DNA of 64,000 nucleotides from NCBI GenBank assembly GCA_037893245.1, contig JBAIAA010000516.1, forward strand, positions 372,001 to 436,000. The letters are read 5' to 3'. The position numbers were made by a program, and so were the translations under genes. Under the pieces are notes generated by a model. It searched no databases, was not told where the DNA came from, and saw only the letters and a list, made by a program, of their open reading frames with translations. Shown piece after piece: positions 62,235-64,000 of this stretch. Numbering within the stretch: position 1 is the first letter of the stretch; every line of letters begins with the position of its first letter. Origin of the DNA: Crossaster papposus. Its lineage: Eukaryota > Echinodermata > Asteroidea > Velatida > Solasteridae.

Positions 62235-64000
62235 CAATTAGCAATTTGACCCGGGGCATGCTTTGTTAGTATTTTATTTCGATTTTCTGAACATTTTAAC
62301 GTTAACACACGCGTTTCAAATTCGCCATAGGTTTGTGCACACAATCCCCGCCAACAAATAAGGGCATGAAGGAAAGCATGCCCCGGAAAGGGGCTGGGTG
62401 TTAGGAGATAGAGGGGGGCCTTCAGGTATGGCAAAATTAGCAATTTGACCCGGGGCATGCTTTGTTAGTATTTTATTTCGATTTTCTGAAAATTTTAACG
62501 TTAACACACGCGTTTCAAATTCGCCATAGGTTTGTGCACACAATCCCCGCCCACAAATAAGGGCATGAAGGAAAGCATGCCCCGGGAAGGGGCTGGGTGT
62601 TAGGAGATAGAGGGGGGCCTCCAGGAATGGCAAAATTAGCAATTTGACCCGGGGCATGCTTTGTTAGTATTTTATTTCGATTTTCTGAAAATTGTAACGT
62701 TAACACACGCGTTTCAAATTCGCCATAGATTTGTGCACACAATCCCCGCCCACAAATAAGGGCATGAAGGAAAGCATGCCACGGGAAGGGGCTGGGTGTT
62801 AGGAGATAGAGGGGGGCCTCCAGGAATGGCAAAATTAGCAATTTGACCCGGGGCATGCTTTGTTAGTATTTTATTTCGATTTTCTGAAAATGTTAACGTT
62901 AACACACGCGTTTCAAATTCGCCATAGGTTTGTGCACACAATCCCCGCCCACAAATAAGGGCATGAAGGAAAGCATGCCCCGGGAAGGGGCTGGGTGTTA
63001 GGAGATAGAGGGGGGCCTCCAGGAATGGCAAAATTAGCAATTTGACCCGGGCATGCTTTGTTAGTATTTTATTTCGATTTTCTGAAAATGTTAACGTTAA
63101 CACACGCGTTTCAAATTCGCCATAGGTTTGTGCATACAATCCCCGCCCACAAATAAGGGCATGAAGGAAAGCATGCCCCGGGAAGGGGCTGGGTGTTAGG
63201 AGATAGAGGGGGGCCTCCAGGTATGGCAAAATTAGCAATTTGACCCGGGTCATGCTTTGTTAGTTTTTTATTTCGATTTTCTGAAAATTGTAAAGTTAAC
63301 ACACGCGTTTCAAATTTGCCATAGGTTTGTGCACACAATCCCCGCCCACAAATAAGGGCATGAAGGAAAGCATGCCACGGGAAGGGGCTGGGTGTTAGAA
63401 GATAGAGGGGGGCCTCCAGGAATGGCAAAATTAGCAATTTGACCCGGGGCATGCTTTGTTAGTATTTTATTTCGATTTTCTGAAAATGTTTACGTTAACA
63501 CACGCGTTTCAAATTCGCCATAGGTTTGTGCACACAATCCCCGCCCACAAATAAGGGCATGAAGGAAAGCATGCCCCGGGAAGGGGCTGGGTGTTAGGAG
63601 ATAGAGGGGGGCCTCCAGGAATGGCAAAATGAGCAATTTGACCCGGGCATGCTTTGTTAGTATTTTATTTCGATTTTCTGAAAATGTTAACGTTAACACG
63701 CGCGTTTCAAATTCGCCATAGGTTTGTGCACACAATCCCCGACCACAAATAAGGGCATGAAGGAAAGCATGCCCCGGGAAAGGGCTGGGTGTTAGGAGAT
63801 AGAGGGGGGCCTCCAGGAATGGCAAAATTAGCAATTTGACCCGGGGCATGCTTTGTTAGTATTTTATTTCGATTTTCTGAAAATTGTAACGTTAACACAC
63901 GCGTTTCAAATTCGCCATAGGTTTGTGCACACAATCCCCGCCCACAAATAAGGGCATGAAGGAAAGCATGCCCCGGGAAGGGGCTGGGTGTTAGGAGATA
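62235..64000 (+). repeat. 9-mer repeat, copy 2, cut by the window edge
   Basis: All markers of 60,446-62,234 recur at +1,789 ('gccaacaaat' 62,350, 'cccgggcatgc' 63,046 and 63,642). At least 1,766 bp of 1,789 is present before the window ends, still inside the array. Confidence 0.85.

Larger units (their letters stand above)
1..64000 (+). repeat. Tandem satellite array, ~199-bp unit, fills the window
   Basis: Unit starts ('aaaattagcaatttgaccc') fall at 1, 200, 399 and so on through the window, the last at 63,834. All copies have the same orientation. 63,833 bp corresponds to 321 units with a net loss of 46 bp. By eye, neighbouring units differ at only a few positions, mostly at shared polymorphic sites, so overall identity is very high. 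The array is unbroken: no transposon, inversion or unique spacer was seen, and both edges cut into it. A period near 199 bp is compatible with one nucleosome plus linker, as in many eukaryotic satellites; this is inference. The satellite family is not recognised. Confidence 0.98.
54721..64000 (+). repeat. Array domain E (C-like)
   Basis: The C markers 'aggtatgg', 'gggtcatgc', 'gccacggg', 'cccgggcatgc' and 'gccaacaaat' return from about 54.8 kb, mixed with B-type 'aaaatgagc'. The stretch ends in a 1,789-bp 9-mer pair. It continues beyond the window. Confidence 0.5.

Noticed and set aside
1..64000. A CRISPR array (regular direct repeats)
   Set aside because: Units are 199 bp and contiguous, with no short repeat separated by unique spacers; all sequence between repeats is also repeated.
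1..64000. Mobile element insertion or an inverted array segment
   Set aside because: Reading the unit phase through the window showed no break, no target-site duplication and no orientation change.

Overview
The whole 64,000-base window lies inside one tandem satellite DNA array. The unit is about 199 bp (about 47% GC by hand count of one consensus unit) and every copy is head-to-tail in one orientation. The unit that starts at base 1 recurs in phase up to 63,834. That interval, 63,833 bp, equals 321 x 199 minus 46, so I infer 321 complete units plus a 167-bp partial unit at the right edge. The net loss of 46 bp comes from recurrent 1-bp deletions, partly offset by rarer 1-2 bp insertions. 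I see no unique sequence, transposon, RNA gene, CRISPR array or credible protein gene, and the array runs off both edges. Such arrays are typical of eukaryotic heterochromatin (centromeric, pericentromeric or subtelomeric). I do not recognise the satellite family and cannot name the organism.

Units differ from each other mainly at about a dozen recurrently variable sites. Two blocks are nearly invariant (unit positions about 81-105 and 123-148). The variable sites act as a barcode that shows higher-order structure. Provisional domains: A (1-13.9 kb), rich in the 'ctgaacatttt' state and containing a pair of 2,387-bp 12-mers. B (13.9-27.7 kb), with the 'aaaagttgc', 'aaaatgagc' and 198-bp 'gaaatttt' variants, variable-length phrases and a 1,392-bp 7-mer pair. 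C (27.7-46.4 kb), with 'aggtatgg', 'cccgggtcatgc' and 'gccacggg', a 2,388-bp 12-mer pair, then 5-mer, 4-mer and 10/10/8-mer series. D (46.4-54.7 kb), a mixture of A- and B-type units. E (54.7-64 kb), C-type units again, ending in a 1,789-bp 9-mer pair.

Within each unit the sequence shows a 15-bp inverted-repeat arm pair with SmaI- and SphI-type sites, a local 7-bp hairpin, a 10-14 bp palindrome beside a roughly 10-bp hypervariable cassette, and a G-rich tract that could form a long-loop quadruplex. Stop-poor minus-strand frames of about 113 codons repeat once per unit. They follow from the period and are not annotated as genes. The most informative content is the history of amplification: several independent, recent, near-perfect multi-unit duplications of different lengths in one array.
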